From positions 62,001-126,000 of the forward strand of contig NZ_JBGCVY010000033.1 of assembly GCF_041088075.1 (NCBI RefSeq): DNA of 64,000 bases. Reading direction: 5' to 3'. The notes under the pieces were generated by a model. The model was given only the letters and a program-made list of their open reading frames with translations. It was not told where the DNA came from and searched no databases. Numbering within the stretch: position 1 is the stretch's first letter; every line of letters starts with the position of its first letter. This document shows, in pieces, positions 19,301 to 26,549 of this stretch. The stretch comes from Mucilaginibacter_A sp041088075. Its GTDB lineage: Bacteria > Bacteroidota > Bacteroidia > Sphingobacteriales > Sphingobacteriaceae. Position numbers and translations under genes: made by a program.

Positions 19301-19616
19301 CTTCCCCTAACTGACGGCTACTGCTGGTTAAAGTAACATTAATAGTCGTATTTGATCCGACAGGTATTGTTTGCGTACCATACCCAATAAAGGTAAATGT
19401 TAAACTACTGTTTCTGGAAGGTACGCTGATGGAAAATTTCCCGTCAACACCCGTTACCGTGCCAATTGTCGTCCCTTGTACCCGCACACTTACACCCGGA
19501 AGCGGCAACCCATCCTCCTTAGCCGTAACTGTACCGGTAATCGTACGGTTTTGTGCGTAGGCCTGGGCAGCAAACAACAGCAGGAAAACCGTACATACAT
19601 GTAGAAGTTTTTTCAT
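16317..19616 (-). CDS. SusC/RagA TonB-linked outer-membrane protein, copy 2
   Basis: A 1099-residue TonB-dependent transporter: signal peptide KKLLHVCTVFLLLFAAQ, carboxypeptidase-D-like domain (TGTVTAKEDGLPLPGVSV), plug with ADINPDDIESVTVLKGAAAT and GANGVILITTKKAKKG, barrel ending FSFNARFSF. The first ~65 residues and the DNA encoding them are nearly the same as in copy 1, but the plug and barrel are well diverged. Upstream (19617-19879) I see only A/T-rich sequence and a degenerate 12-mer (ATACTTCTTTCA, 19774-19785); no anti-sigma or ECF sigma gene is next to it. Confidence 0.93.
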   Translation of the reverse strand: MKKLLHVCTVFLLLFAAQAYAQNRTITGTVTAKEDGLPLPGVSVRVQGTTIGTVTGVDGKFSISVPSRNSSLTFTFIGYGTQTIPVGSNTTINVTLTSSSRQLGEVVVTGALGLTRTRNQQSYAAQQISGDEVNKTRNSNFASELSGKVSGLEIRQSNSLGGSTNVVLRGVKSISGNNQALFVVDGVPFSNGGLNSSSLNPSDQRTGRGGYDYGSPAADINPDDIESVTVLKGAAATALYGSQGANGVILITTKKAKKGLGIVVNAGVSVSGIDKSTFPKYQKEYGGGYGPSYEDATGRFLFRNPNAGFAPVKATDPNGRLVDPLSEDASYGARFDPNLQVYQWDAFTPSSPNYGKATPWVAAAHDLSTFFTHPVSDNQSIFITNGTDQGSFKLGYTRDNQNGIMPNSNILKNSINFGSTYNVTNKLSAGANIDYTNTVGLGRYGTGYQSDNILNSFRQWYQVNNDIQELKQQYFASGGKNASWNFADPTNLTPIYWDNPYFIRYQNYESDTRNRYFGNVFANYKVTDWINILGRVTVDNWTQLQEERRAVGATGVSSYTRRDLSFNETNYDLIANANKDLNEDFNLKAVLGTNIRKQRFQSSAPPIGPGLPGTSTNGGLVVPGIYAINNSLNTPIPPVETDARREVDGIYAEGTLTWKRLLNIDATIRRDVSSTLPAGKNEYYYPSVAGGFIFSELLKQYKWLSYGKLRGNFAEVGSDANPYSLTNTYSLGSAFGSIPQANISTTQNTPNLKPERTRSTEGGLELQFFGSRLGLDGSYYVTKTIDQLIAVPVSTSTGYSYKYQNSGTVQNKGLELSLNGTPLKTKDFSWRMDVNFTRNRNKLIATYQDASGNQADNLVLASLQGGISINATLNQPLGTIRGTDFVYTNGQKTVGADGLYLRSSNSNQVIGNYNPDWVSGVNNTFKYKNWSLSFLVDVRKGGSVFSLDTYYGMDTGLYPETAGLNDLGKPSRNALNDGGGVILPGVTADGKPNTIRADNTGTGLYGYESNPNKAFVYDASYVKLRQALLSYSFPLSVVSKLGPVKGIDLSLIGRNLWIIHKNLPYSDPEETLSSGNFQGYQSGAIPTTRTFSFNARFSF

Positions 19617-19879
19617 GTTTTGAATAAATTAGTTTAGTTTTAAATGTTAAATTCTGTTAAAAGTAGTGAGTAAAACTAAGATTATTAAAGTTTATTGCAA
19701 AAAAAATTAATAAAATTGGGATGTTTTGCCCGTTTTACTAATAATTTTAAAATTTACAGGTGTATTTGCCATAATACTTCTTTCAAATAGGGGTAAAGAT
19801 TCGGGATTGTAAATACTCATATTAAAAGTTGTGCATGTAAGCTATTAACCGGGTCCTGTTTTACCTGAATGGCCTGGGG

Positions 19880-20839
19880 TTAACCCTTAACCTGTCCCTC
19901 CAACACCACTTTTTCCATGTCGTCAATTTTATTCAAAGCCAAAACATGGACACCGCGTTCATCGCGGGCAAAAGCAGGCAAAAATTTGGCGCCCCAAATA
20001 ATTTCTTCATCCGTGTAGGAGGTGCGGGAATGTACCGTTTGCGAAAAGTTGTCATCAAAAGCTTTCAGCATCACAATAAACTCGGCTTCGTTTTCCTGCA
20101 AAAATTTGAGGTCTATCGTTTTAAGCGGGCTGTCTTCGGTAATGGGGTGTACCACGGTCCAACTTAATGTAAGCAAATTGATATTGTTTCTTTCCAGTTC
20201 CAGCGGCACAAACTGGCGTACCGCTTTTCCCTCAATTACAGCATTGTACGTCAGCATCACCTGCACTTCCAGCTCAATCAACTGGTTGCTGCGGAAGTTG
20301 GCCAGCCGGAACATCAACGCCGTAATATCATGATAAGGGGCAACAACCATGTTTTTACTGTACCTGATTTTGGCCGTCGGCCTGGAAAAACGCCCGTACA
20401 ACAGCCCGGTGGCCAGCGCAAAACTGAGCAAACCAACCAGCGATTCGAGCGCGGCAACCGTGCTGGCCGCCAACCCAGACGGGCTGATATGCCCGTAACC
20501 AACGGTAGAAATGGTTTGTGCCGAGAAGAAAAAAGCATCCATAAAATGCTGAAAACCGGAACCGCCGGGTTTAAGCCCGTCCAGGTTTTTGATACCGATG
20601 AGCAAATAAACCAACGCAAAAAACACATTGAGTATAATATAAGCCGCAAAAACAAGCAGGTTAAACTTTGCCCACGACATATTGATTAAGCCGTTGTACA
20701 CATCGGCCGTGCGGAAAAAAGGCAAGCCGGTGCGGCGGCTGTTGGAAGTCCCGTCTCGGTTAATGGTGCGCTGGTTTTGTACAACCGGTTGCAGGCCTAG
20801 TCCCAGATCGTCCTGCATGGCAAATTTTGTTTTCGGCAT
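19880..20839 (-). CDS. Inward-rectifier potassium channel (KirBac type)
   Basis: A 319-residue prokaryotic Kir channel. Two membrane helices (FNLLVFAAYIILNVFFALVY and the segment after SLVGLLSFALATGLLYGRFS) flank the pore, whose selectivity filter is TISTVGYGHISP at about residue 110. The C-terminal half (from KIRYSKNMVVAPYHDITALM) is the immunoglobulin-like cytoplasmic domain of the family, with FRLANFRSNQLIELEV. Length matches KirBac1.1/3.1. It would conduct K+ across the inner membrane, probably lipid-gated. It stands alone between susC copy 2 and a repeat island. Confidence 0.93.
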   Translation of the reverse strand: MPKTKFAMQDDLGLGLQPVVQNQRTINRDGTSNSRRTGLPFFRTADVYNGLINMSWAKFNLLVFAAYIILNVFFALVYLLIGIKNLDGLKPGGSGFQHFMDAFFFSAQTISTVGYGHISPSGLAASTVAALESLVGLLSFALATGLLYGRFSRPTAKIRYSKNMVVAPYHDITALMFRLANFRSNQLIELEVQVMLTYNAVIEGKAVRQFVPLELERNNINLLTLSWTVVHPITEDSPLKTIDLKFLQENEAEFIVMLKAFDDNFSQTVHSRTSYTDEEIIWGAKFLPAFARDERGVHVLALNKIDDMEKVVLEGQVKG

Positions 20840-20942
20840 TTTATGTGTTGAAGTTGTTTAAACTTGTTTCTGCAGTTAAGTTGTTTAAACTTTTATTATT
20901 CATTACATCGTTCATTACAGCTATTTATTAAAGGACATTAAA

Positions 20943-21054
20943 GGACACACCCCTGACCCCTCTCGAGAGGGGAAGCATGGCTTGCTACCTTTCCAACGTT
21001 TGGAAAGGCGACGTTTGCAGGTTCCCCTCTTGAGAGGGGCAAGGGGTGTGTCCT
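20943..21054. repeat. C-rich 110-bp palindromic repeat (copy 3)
   Basis: From GGACACACCCCTGACCCC to AGGGGCAAGGGGTGTGTCC, with a near-perfect outer palindrome. The whole gap 20840-21552 has no gene; it holds this repeat and the four listed next. Confidence 0.85.
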
Positions 21055-21068
21055 TTATTTTTATGCCA

Positions 21069-21129
21069 TAAAAGAAGCATCCGAAATTAAGTTTAAACAA
21101 CTTTAGTTTAATGTTAGATACTTCTTTTA
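21069..21129. repeat. Outward-facing 12-mer pair
   Basis: TAAAAGAAGCAT (21069-21080) and ATACTTCTTTTA (21118-21129), separated by GTTTAAACAACTTTAG, which itself recurs near other repeats. Confidence 0.7.
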
Positions 21130-21142
21130 TCGGTAAAAACAA

Positions 21143-21270
21143 GGTCATCCCCCTAACCCCCTTCAAAGCGGGGAAGCCTGTCGCCTACCTTTCTAAATTT
21201 TAGAAATTTGGAAATGGAAAGATGTCCGCCCTGGTTCTCTTTCCCCCTTCGAAGGGGGTTAGGGGGATGA
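21143..21270. repeat. C-rich palindromic repeat, GTCATCCCCC subtype
   Basis: Bounded by GGTCATCCCCCTAACCCCC and GGGGGTTAGGGGGATGA. A sister of the 110-bp family with different outer arms; one-armed copy at 337-373. Confidence 0.85.
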
Positions 21271-21333
21271 ATTGATCGGTTTTGTAAATATTTCTGTTCT
21301 AATATAAACAAAAGTCTGAACAAACTTATAGCC

Positions 21334-21410
21334 ATACTTCTTTTACCACTATAAAATTGGTGGGCATAAATTAAAAAATCATTTATAAAAAAGTATCGTA
21401 AAAGAAGCAA
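21334..21410. repeat. 77-bp palindromic element, degenerate ends
   Basis: ATACTTCTTTTACCACTATA then AAATTGGTGG on the left; TAAAAGAAGCAA on the right (last base changed). A further intact ATGCTTCTTTTA stands at 21442-21453, about 100 bases before trpD. Confidence 0.7.
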
Positions 21411-21552
21411 AATTATCCGCGGCGCAAAGATTAAAATCGCCATGCTTCTTTTACCGACCTATTTTTGTTGACCGTGGCTTACCCGTTTTTACCTTTGTGT
21501 TCCTTGTGTTTATCCGTTCAATTGCCTTAGCTTTGGGCAGTAATAACCATAC

Positions 21553-22542
21553 ATGAAAGCCATACTCAACCATTTATTTGAAAACCGAAGTTTTGCCAAA
21601 GAAGAAGCTAAAAATATTCTGATCAATATTGCCCGTGGCCAGTACAACCCTTCGCAAATGGCGGCTTTTATCACGGCTTATTGTATGCGCAGCAGCACGA
21701 TTGACGAGATGGAAGGTTTCCGGGATGCGATGCTCGAGCTTTGTGTGCCGGTGAACCTGGAAACCGAAAACCTGGTTGACCTTTGCGGAACGGGCGGCGA
21801 CAGTAAAGACACGTTTAACATTTCTACCCTGGCGTCTTTTGTGGTTGCCGGTGCGGGGTACAAGGTTGCAAAGCACGGCAATTACGGCGTTTCTTCCGGT
21901 TCCGGTTCTTCCAACGTGATGGAATATCTGGGCTATCAGTTTACAAACGAAATTGACCGCCTTAAAAGAAGCATCGAAACGGCTGGGATTTGTTTTTTGC
22001 ATGCGCCTTTGTTTAACCCGGCCATGAAAGTCATCGCACCCATTCGCAAAGAACTCGCTGTAAAAACTTTTTTTAATATGCTTGGGCCGATGGTCAATCC
22101 CGCAAAACCAAAAAACCAGATGGTGGGCGTTTTTAGTTTGGAACTGGCACGGGTTTACGCGTATTTGTACCAAAAGACAGATAAAAATTACACCATTGTT
22201 CATTCGTTGGATGGTTATGATGAAATTTCGCTGACCTCGGATTTTAAGGTTTTCTCTAACCAGGGCGAACAGATTTGTAAACTGGCCGAATTTGGTTTTG
22301 ATAAATTAAACTCAGCCGAAATCAGCAGCGGCCATTCCGTCCCGGAAGCGGCGACAGTTTTTATGCAGGTTTTAAACAACGAAGCAACCGAAGCGCAAAC
22401 CAATGTCGTTTTGTGCAACGCGGCGATGGCCATCAAAACAATCCATCCCGAAAAATCATTTGACGAAAGTTTTGACGAAGCAAACGTATCTTTGCGCAGC
22501 AAAAAAGCTTTAAACAGTTTTAAAACATTGTTGACCAATTAA
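21553..22542 (+). CDS. trpD: Anthranilate phosphoribosyltransferase
   Basis: A 329-residue TrpD, joining anthranilate to PRPP in tryptophan synthesis. The PRPP site LVDLCGTGGDSKDTFNISTL (about residues 74-93) and KHGNYGVSSGSGSSNVMEYL are diagnostic, as is IAPIRKELAVKTFFNMLGPM with NPAKPKNQMVGV. It is the first gene of a plus-strand run trpD-trpF-trpB-trpA; trpE, trpG and trpC are not next to it, and a repeat island occupies its 5' side. The 12-mer TAAAAGAAGCAT lies inside (21963-21974), read as LKRSIET, where no family motif is disturbed. No tryptophan-rich leader was seen upstream. Confidence 0.95.
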   Translation: MKAILNHLFENRSFAKEEAKNILINIARGQYNPSQMAAFITAYCMRSSTIDEMEGFRDAMLELCVPVNLETENLVDLCGTGGDSKDTFNISTLASFVVAGAGYKVAKHGNYGVSSGSGSSNVMEYLGYQFTNEIDRLKRSIETAGICFLHAPLFNPAMKVIAPIRKELAVKTFFNMLGPMVNPAKPKNQMVGVFSLELARVYAYLYQKTDKNYTIVHSLDGYDEISLTSDFKVFSNQGEQICKLAEFGFDKLNSAEISSGHSVPEAATVFMQVLNNEATEAQTNVVLCNAAMAIKTIHPEKSFDESFDEANVSLRSKKALNSFKTLLTN

Positions 22543-22552
22543 ATAAAGGGCG

Positions 22553-23194
22553 ATGAAAATTAAGGTTTGTGGAATGAAGTATCCGGATAATATGGTAGCA
22601 GTTGCCGCTTTGCAGCCGGATTACTTAGGTTTAATATTTTATCCGCATTCGCCGCGTTTTGTGGGTTACGAGCCAAACGAAGCTTTGACGGAGCTTCGTT
22701 TACCGGCAAAAAAAACAGGCGTTTTTGTGGACAAAGACTTTAGCACCATCAAAAGCCTCATCCAAAAATACCATTTGGATGCCGTGCAGCTTCATGGAAG
22801 CGAATCTGCAGAAACCTGCGCCGCTTTAAGAAAAACGGTTGAAGTGATCAAAGCTTTTGGCGTGGACGAACATTTCGACTTCAATCTGCTTAAAGCATAC
22901 GAAAATAAGGTTGATTACTTTTTGTTCGATACCAAAACAACCGTTTATGGCGGCTCCGGCAATAGTTTTGACTGGCGTGTCTTAGAAAACTATACGTTGA
23001 ACGTTCCATTTTTTATCAGCGGAGGTTTGGGCAATGAAAACCTAAGTTCTGTTTTAGAATTTAAACACCCGGCCTTTTATGGCTTGGATTTGAATAGCAA
23101 ATTTGAAGACGAGCCCGGACTAAAAAATATTAAAAAACTGGAGGAGGCTTTTGCCTTGATCAAAGCGCAGGATCAATCGTTTCCCTCCATCTAA
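22553..23194 (+). CDS. trpF: Phosphoribosylanthranilate isomerase
   Basis: A 213-residue TIM-barrel enzyme. KVCGMKYPDNMVAVAALQPD carries the catalytic Cys (C7 area) and the start of the family signature; DAVQLHGSE and FLFDTKTTVYGGSGNSFDWR carry the catalytic Asp and the phosphate-binding GGSG, followed by ISGGLGNEN. It starts 10 bases after trpD. Length is normal. Confidence 0.95.
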   Translation: MKIKVCGMKYPDNMVAVAALQPDYLGLIFYPHSPRFVGYEPNEALTELRLPAKKTGVFVDKDFSTIKSLIQKYHLDAVQLHGSESAETCAALRKTVEVIKAFGVDEHFDFNLLKAYENKVDYFLFDTKTTVYGGSGNSFDWRVLENYTLNVPFFISGGLGNENLSSVLEFKHPAFYGLDLNSKFEDEPGLKNIKKLEEAFALIKAQDQSFPSI

Positions 23195-23205
23195 ACCTTA
23201 AAAAG

Positions 23206-24387
23206 ATGAAATACGGAGTTGATGAACAAGGTTATTACGGCGATTTCGGCGGCGCATATATCCCCGAAATGCTCTACCCGAATATTGAAGAACTGAGGCA
23301 GCAATACCTGGAAATTACCACGGATGCTTCTTTTATCCATGAATTTAACCAGTTGATGCGTGATTACGTGGGCCGCCCTTCGCCTTTGTATTTTGCCAAA
23401 CGTACTTCGGATTTGTACGGTGCCAATATTTATTTTAAGCGCGAAGATTTAAACCATACCGGTTCGCACAAAATTAACAATGCCATCGGCCAGATTCTCC
23501 TTGCGCAACGTTTGGGCAAAACCCGGATCATTGCCGAAACCGGAGCAGGCCAGCACGGCGTGGCAACGGCAACGGTTTGTGCGCTTAAAAATATCGAATG
23601 CGTGGTTTATATGGGCGAGGTTGATATTGAACGCCAGGCGCCAAACGTGGCACGGATGAAAATGCTGGGCGCAACCGTTATCCCGGCAACTTCTGGTAGT
23701 AAAACGCTGAAAGATGCCACCAACGAAGCGATGCGCGACTGGATCAACAACCCGGAAGACACACATTACATCATCGGTTCGGTGGTTGGCCCATATCCTT
23801 ATCCCGAAATGGTTGCCCGTTTTCAGTCTATCATTTCCAAAGAAACCCGTAAACAATTGCTGGAACAAACCGGACGAGAACTGCCTGATTATGCCCTGGC
23901 CTGTGTTGGCGGCGGCAGCAATGCGATGGGCATGTTTTACCATTTTTTGGATGAAGAAAGCGTAAAATTGGTAGCTGTGGAAGCTGCCGGAAGAGGCGTG
24001 GATTCGGGCGAATCTGCCGCGACGACTTATTTGGGGCGCGAAGGTGTTTTGCATGGAAGCCGTACGATTTTGATGCAAACCGATGACGGACAAGTGGTAG
24101 AACCCTACTCCATTTCAGCAGGGTTGGATTATCCCGGGATTGGCCCGCAGCACGCACATTTGCACAAAATCAAACGTGCGCAATACGTTAGCATAACCGA
24201 TGACGAAGCAATGGAAGCCGGCCTGGAATGTTCGCGTTTGGAAGGTATTATCCCGGCGATTGAAACCGCACACGCTTTGGCGCAATTGAAAAAAATGAAC
24301 TTTCAAGGTGATGAAACGGTGGTGGTTTGCCTTTCCGGCCGCGGCGATAAAGACCTCAATACTTACATCAACCACTTCGGATTTTAG
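23206..24387 (+). CDS. trpB: Tryptophan synthase beta chain
   Basis: A 393-residue PLP enzyme that condenses indole and serine. The PLP lysine is in REDLNHTGSHKINNAIGQ (about residue 84), with ETGAGQHGVATATVCAL and the phosphate-binding VGGGSNAMGMFYHF. YGDFGGAYIPEMLYPNIEEL at the N-terminus is standard. The 12-mer ATGCTTCTTTTA at 23324-23335 encodes ASFI of DASFIHEFNQLMRDYVGR; at this place other TrpB proteins have a similar acidic helix of the same length, so the word has replaced rather than been inserted into coding sequence. It begins 12 bases after trpF. Confidence 0.96.
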   Translation: MKYGVDEQGYYGDFGGAYIPEMLYPNIEELRQQYLEITTDASFIHEFNQLMRDYVGRPSPLYFAKRTSDLYGANIYFKREDLNHTGSHKINNAIGQILLAQRLGKTRIIAETGAGQHGVATATVCALKNIECVVYMGEVDIERQAPNVARMKMLGATVIPATSGSKTLKDATNEAMRDWINNPEDTHYIIGSVVGPYPYPEMVARFQSIISKETRKQLLEQTGRELPDYALACVGGGSNAMGMFYHFLDEESVKLVAVEAAGRGVDSGESAATTYLGREGVLHGSRTILMQTDDGQVVEPYSISAGLDYPGIGPQHAHLHKIKRAQYVSITDDEAMEAGLECSRLEGIIPAIETAHALAQLKKMNFQGDETVVVCLSGRGDKDLNTYINHFGF

Positions 24388-24391
24388 CTGG

Positions 24392-24477
24392 ACTGTCATG
24401 CCGAAATTTTTTCGGCATCTCATCAGAAAAGGTTACAACCAGGCAAAAGGGATCCTGAAACAAGTTCAGGATGACAA
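24392..24477. repeat. GTCATGCCGAA / TTCAGGATGAC interspersed repeat
   Basis: GTCATGCCGAAATTTTTTCG then GCATCTCATCAGAAAAGG on one side and GATCCTGAAACAAGTTCAGG on the other, ending ATGACA. Outer ends GTCAT/ATGAC are inverted. This is a familiar type of intergenic repeat in Bacteroidetes. It sits in the 194-base gap between trpB and trpA. Confidence 0.7.
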
Positions 24478-24520
24478 AACATTGAGCAAACCCATTCTAA
24501 CAAATCAATATAAAAATCCG

Positions 24521-24550
24521 ATACTGTTTTTATGCCGATAAAAACAGTAT
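24521..24550. repeat. 30-bp perfect hairpin made of two ACAG-type 12-mers
   Basis: ATACTGTTTTTA, six bases TGCCGA, then TAAAAACAGTAT. It lies 32 bases before the trpA start, in the middle of the trp operon. There is no U-tract after the stem, so it is not an ordinary terminator. Confidence 0.85.
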
Positions 24551-24581
24551 TGCCATTTCTTTTAATATCAACCCAACATCC

Positions 24582-25370
24582 ATGAACAGGCTGAACCAGC
24601 TTTTCTCCACCAAAAAAGAAAACCTTTTGTCCATTTATTATACCGCCGGTTTCCCCGAATTAAACACAACGGTTGCGATTGCCGAAGCTTTGGAAAAAGC
24701 AGGTGCCGATTTTCTGGAGATTGGTTTCCCGTATTCTGATCCTTTGGCCGATGGGCCGGTCATCCAAAACAGTTCGCAAAAAGCTTTGGAAAACGGCATG
24801 AACCTGAACGTACTGTTTGAACAGTTAAAAACGTTGCGCCAGCGCGTTACCATCCCGATTTTGTTGATGGGTTATTTTAACCCGGTGGTACAATTTGGTG
24901 TGGAAAAATTTTGTCAGAAAGCGGTGGAAGTTGGCGTAGATGGCGTTATTATCCCCGATTTGCCGATGTACGAATACGAAAGTTTGTACAAACCTTATTT
25001 TATCGAAAACAACCTGAGCAATATATTTTTGGTTACGCCGCAAACTTCGGAAGACCGGATCAGAAAAATTGACCAACTGAGCCAAAGTTTTATTTACCTG
25101 CTTTCTTCATCTTCCATAACCGGCAAAAACCTCGAAGTTTCGGACAATGTAGAACTTTATTTTAAACGGATCAAAGATTTGGAACTGAAAAACCCAACGG
25201 TCATAGGTTTTGGCATTTCCGGCCATGCGGCTTTTGCCAAAGCCTGCGCTTATGCCAACGGCGCAATTGTAGGCAGTGCTTTTGTAAAATTTTTGGCTTC
25301 TGAAAAAGATTATTTAAACGGAATACCGGCGTTCATCCGGCAAATAAAAAATCCGGCCGTACTGGTTTAG
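24582..25370 (+). CDS. trpA: Tryptophan synthase alpha chain
   Basis: A 262-residue TIM-barrel subunit that cleaves indole-3-glycerol phosphate and channels indole to TrpB. The catalytic Glu is in GADFLEIGFPYSDPLADGPV (about residue 46) and the catalytic Asp in MGYFNPVVQFG/GVIIPDLPMYE. VIGFGISGHAAFAKACA and GAIVGSAFVKFL bind phosphate. The gap to trpB is unusually long and filled with two repeats, which could weaken coupling of the two subunits. Confidence 0.95.
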   Translation: MNRLNQLFSTKKENLLSIYYTAGFPELNTTVAIAEALEKAGADFLEIGFPYSDPLADGPVIQNSSQKALENGMNLNVLFEQLKTLRQRVTIPILLMGYFNPVVQFGVEKFCQKAVEVGVDGVIIPDLPMYEYESLYKPYFIENNLSNIFLVTPQTSEDRIRKIDQLSQSFIYLLSSSSITGKNLEVSDNVELYFKRIKDLELKNPTVIGFGISGHAAFAKACAYANGAIVGSAFVKFLASEKDYLNGIPAFIRQIKNPAVLV

Positions 25371-25438
25371 TTTTTTCATTGAAAACAAAATTTGGATCAT
25401 TTGTGAATTGAACTGCTCAATCCAATCTTAAAAACGCG

Positions 25439-25502
25439 ATACTGTTTTTATGCCGATAAAAACAGTATCGGTGTTGAAACTTAATTTCGGATGCTTCTTT
25501 TA
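25439..25502. repeat. 30-bp ACAG hairpin followed by a 12-mer
   Basis: The hairpin at 25439-25468 has the same arms and spacer as 24521-24550. ATGCTTCTTTTA follows at 25491-25502. They begin the gene-free gap 25371-25921. Confidence 0.8.
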
Positions 25503-25517
25503 TGGCATGAAAACAAA

Positions 25518-25627
25518 GGACACACCCCTTGCCCCTCTCAAGAGGGGAACCTGCAAACGACGCCTTTCTAAACACTGGAAAGGTAGGCACCATATTTCCC
25601 CTCTCGAGAGGGGTTAGGGGTGTGTTT
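25518..25627. repeat. C-rich 110-bp palindromic repeat (copy 4)
   Basis: From GGACACACCCCTTGCCCC to GAGGGGTTAGGGGTGTG. Orientation is opposite to copies 1 and 3. Confidence 0.85.
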
Positions 25628-25710
25628 CTTAATAAACATCTGTAAATGAACGTAATGAATAATAAAAGTTTAAACAAGTTTAATAAAAAAATACCGTAAA
25701 AAAGGGTTTT

Positions 25711-25770
25711 TAAATTGCCACGGCCTTTAGGCCGTGGTTGCATCATGCTATATTGGCTTTAGCCAAAATA
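25711..25770. repeat. CCACGGCC hairpin plus TTGGCTTTAGCCAA repeat
   Basis: CCACGGCCTTTAGGCCGTGG (25718-25737) is a strong hairpin, followed by TTGGCTTTAGCCAA (25753-25766). The same pairing of two small palindromes recurs at 42999-43049. Confidence 0.75.
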
Positions 25771-25798
25771 AAATTTGAAAGTGCTTTTAATAAATGCG

Positions 25799-25828
25799 AT
25801 ACTGTTTTTATGCCGGTAAAAACAGTAT
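25799..25828. repeat. 30-bp ACAG hairpin, third copy
   Basis: ATACTGTTTTTA, spacer TGCCGG, TAAAAACAGTAT. One base differs from the copies at 24521 and 25439, in the spacer only. Confidence 0.85.
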
Positions 25829-25921
25829 CGGCATATTCGTTCATCTTCTTTTTTCAGCTTCAATTCAAAACGGATTCATAATTGCAATTAAGCTTTTATA
25901 AACATTAAAAATTTAAGCATT

Positions 25922-26269
25922 ATGAGCACAAAAACAATGGATAAAATCAGCAACACAACTATCCAAAATTTATCAAACGGTACTTCCGTTCCTTTAACAT
26001 TCAATTATCCTGCAAGTTTCAAAATTGGCGACACGATTGAAGTAACTGCCCCTGACCAGGATATGCAACTGTTTGAAAACCAGCAGGAAAAAGGTTTTTT
26101 TGTATTTGAAGTTGAAATCTGGGACGACCGTGTTCGCTTGCAATGCGACTCGATGAAACAACAGGAAAACAACCAGCAAGGCGTTTCTACATTCAGTTTC
26201 CGGATCAGGGAAATCAACCTGTTTGCTACCGCTTTTCCGGTTTTAAAAAATGTTTTTACTTGTAATTAA
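25922..26269 (+). CDS. Hypothetical protein
   Basis: A 115-residue soluble protein with no family I recognise. It is polar, with a probable beta-rich core (SVPLTFNYPASFKIGDTIEV, FFVFEVEIWDDRVRLQCDSM) and no signal peptide or membrane segment. Two ATGs are possible (25922 and 25937); I use the first. It stands alone after the trp operon, with repeats on both sides. Coding is supported by length, Bacteroidetes-like composition and absence of internal repeats. Confidence 0.6.
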   Translation: MSTKTMDKISNTTIQNLSNGTSVPLTFNYPASFKIGDTIEVTAPDQDMQLFENQQEKGFFVFEVEIWDDRVRLQCDSMKQQENNQQGVSTFSFRIREINLFATAFPVLKNVFTCN

Positions 26270-26348
26270 ATCCCCATGTTGTTGATTTTGTTTCCCGGTT
26301 GGGGAGATAAGAAAACAAGCTTGAGGCCCGTTTAAAAATTTATTTTCA

Positions 26349-26439
26349 ATGCTTCTTTTACCGCCTAAAAATTGACATTGCCTGGTATCGGTTTGTTTAA
26401 ATTGTGCAAACACCAATTTTTATAGGGTAAAAGAAGCAT
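26349..26439. repeat. 91-bp palindromic element bounded by 12-mers (subtype I)
   Basis: ATGCTTCTTTTACCGCCTAA opens and TAGGGTAAAAGAAGCAT closes it; CACCAATTTTTA pairs with TAAAAATTG. Same arms as 8743-8833 and 27346-27438, with a different loop. Confidence 0.85.
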
Positions 26440-26549
26440 TGGTATTTTCCTGATCAATTTAAACCGGTGCCAAAAATTTGGGATTTTATTTCTGGTAAAA
26501 CAATCAGGTAAATTATTCGTGTTAGAGCAATACTTAACAAACAAACAAC

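Noticed and set aside
20921..21443. Minus-strand open frames of 81 and 96 codons before trpD
   Set aside because: They read through the C-rich palindromes and 12-mer elements, have repetitive products, and similar frames appear wherever the repeat occurs.
21454..21552. Tryptophan leader peptide before trpD
   Set aside because: No short frame with adjacent TGG codons and no terminator/antiterminator pair could be found.
24521..24550. ACAG hairpins as ordinary Rho-independent terminators
   Set aside because: The stem is A/T-rich with the T-run inside the arm, no U-tract follows, and one copy lies within the trp operon.
25417..25746. 109-codon minus-strand frame downstream of trpA
   Set aside because: It spans a 12-mer and C-rich copy 4; the product is repeat translation.
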